DNA of 64,000 bases from an uncultured Actinomycetes bacterium. GTDB lineage: Bacteria; Actinomycetota; Actinomycetes; Actinomycetales; Bifidobacteriaceae. A model generated the notes under the pieces. It ran no database searches. It saw only the letters and a program-made list of their open reading frames with translations, and was not told the DNA's origin. The position numbers were made by a program, and so were the translations under genes. This document shows, one piece after another, positions 63,396 through 64,000 of this stretch (its first letter is position 1; each line of letters opens with the position of its first letter). The DNA is taken from the NCBI GenBank assembly GCA_900314875.1, contig OMWX01000002.1, forward strand, positions 62,001 to 126,000, given 5' to 3'.

Positions 63396-63935
63396 ATGGT
63401 TGAAGCGGCCGGGCAAAATATCGGCGCACAGCCTGAAAATGCTGCTCTCCGACAGTCTTCCGAACAGTGTTCAGAACAGTCTTCCGAACAATTTTCGCCC
63501 CTTCTTTTGGGTACATACAATCCCAAAATCGACTCCAAAGGCCGCATTACTCTGCCTTCGAAATTCCGCTCTCATCTGACCGGCGGTCTTGTTTTTGCCC
63601 GAGGGCAGGAACGCTGCGTATACATATTTCCGCAAAACGAATTTCGCCGTATCGCAGCTCAAATTCAGCACACTTCGCTGAGCAATAAAGCGGCTCGCAG
63701 TTATCTGCGCGTTTTCCTTTCAGGAGCTGTCGACGATGTTCCGGACAAGCAGGGAAGAGTCATCGTTCCTCAGATTTTGCGCAAATATGCGGGAATCGAA
63801 AAAGACGTCACCGTTATCGGAGTGGGGACAAGAGCCGAAATTTGGGATACGGCCGCTTGGGAAGAGTATCTGGCTTCTCAGGAGGAAGATTATTCGAATA
63901 TGGCCGACGATGTGCTTCCGGAGGTTGATTTCTGA
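63396..63935 (+). CDS. mraZ: Transcriptional regulator MraZ
   Basis: MraZ is a ring-forming DNA-binding protein that represses the division and cell-wall (dcw) cluster from its own promoter. The 179-residue product has two SpoVT-AbrB domains, with LLGTYNPKIDSKGRITLPSK (about residues 36-55) and SGAVDDVPDKQGRVIVPQIL (about 109-128), carrying the paired DxKGR motifs. A ~35-residue N-terminal extension with a repeated SSEQ/CSEQ motif is unusual; a start at a later codon cannot be excluded, but GGAGGCG lies 5 nt before this ATG. Its TGA overlaps the rsmH start by one base, so the two are translationally coupled. Confidence 0.95.
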   Translation: MVEAAGQNIGAQPENAALRQSSEQCSEQSSEQFSPLLLGTYNPKIDSKGRITLPSKFRSHLTGGLVFARGQERCVYIFPQNEFRRIAAQIQHTSLSNKAARSYLRVFLSGAVDDVPDKQGRVIVPQILRKYAGIEKDVTVIGVGTRAEIWDTAAWEEYLASQEEDYSNMADDVLPEVDF

Positions 63936-64000
63936 TGTCCGAAATTGACAAAATTCATGTTCCCGTTCTGCTTGACGAATGCATTGAGCTTGTGACGGGA
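63935..64000 (+). CDS. rsmH: 16S rRNA (cytosine1402-N4)-methyltransferase, N-terminal fragment
   Basis: Only the first 22 residues are in the window: MSEIDKIHVPVLLDECIELV and two more. The HxPVLLDExIELL pattern is diagnostic of RsmH (MraW), which methylates C1402 of 16S rRNA. Its ATG overlaps the mraZ stop (TGATG), the normal order at the head of the dcw cluster. Confidence 0.93.
   Translation, partial: MSEIDKIHVPVLLDECIELVTG

Overview
This window comes from an actinobacterial chromosome, most likely a member of the Bifidobacteriaceae with moderate to low G+C. The best evidence is the tmRNA, whose encoded tag reads AKSNRTEFALAA, the tag I associate with bifidobacteria. Supporting evidence is the 24-residue ribosomal protein bL37, a MEP isoprenoid pathway (dxs, ispH), a PTS with a BglG/LicT-type antiterminator, a MurE/FemAB pair and a HelD-class helicase next to mraZ. 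Most of the window is dense core genome; accessory DNA sits mainly after ssrA (about 18.8-22.4 kb) and between nrdR and the helicase (about 56.3-60.6 kb).

Layout. 0-10.8 kb: end of a proline iminopeptidase-like gene, proC, ychF, a four-gene glutamate-type ABC importer, then pth and mfd, which overlap by 4 nt. 10.9-16.6 kb: a complete sugar PTS: an RNA antitermination target, EIIBCA, the antiterminator, HPr and Enzyme I. 16.6-18.8 kb: a DUF218 membrane protein and ssrA. 18.8-22.4 kb: surface-polysaccharide genes (acetyltransferase, frameshifted glycosyltransferase, Wzz/BY-kinase). 22.5-36.5 kb: pepP, folC, smc, a MurE-like ligase, FemAB, an exonuclease, bL37, thiamine pyrophosphokinase, gap. 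36.6-42.7 kb: ispH, infC-rpmI-rplT, dxs, xerD. 43.2-53.6 kb: hrpA with an rsmC-like methyltransferase, hflX, an ABC exporter pair, a small membrane protein and a lipoprotein acetolactate decarboxylase.

53.7-56.3 kb is an SOS module: lexA, a divergent membrane-LysM gene resembling the YneA/DivS division inhibitors, and nrdR. Four LexA-box-like sites lie between the two divergent promoters. 56.8-60.6 kb is a decaying, A+T-rich restriction-modification island: three adenine methyltransferases (one with an in-frame stop) and a frameshifted AlwI/BspD6I-type nuclease catalytic domain. 60.7-64 kb holds a HelD-type helicase and the start of the division/cell-wall cluster (mraZ, rsmH) behind a 10-bp-period MraZ operator.

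Two trends run across the window. Short tandem duplications (units of about 10-20 bp) occur in many intergenic regions and in disordered parts of conserved proteins. Several genes carry single-base lesions. One homopolymer, 65 T in a row, runs into the 3' end of lexA and gives LexA a poly-lysine tail. It is either a striking slippage product or an assembly artefact.
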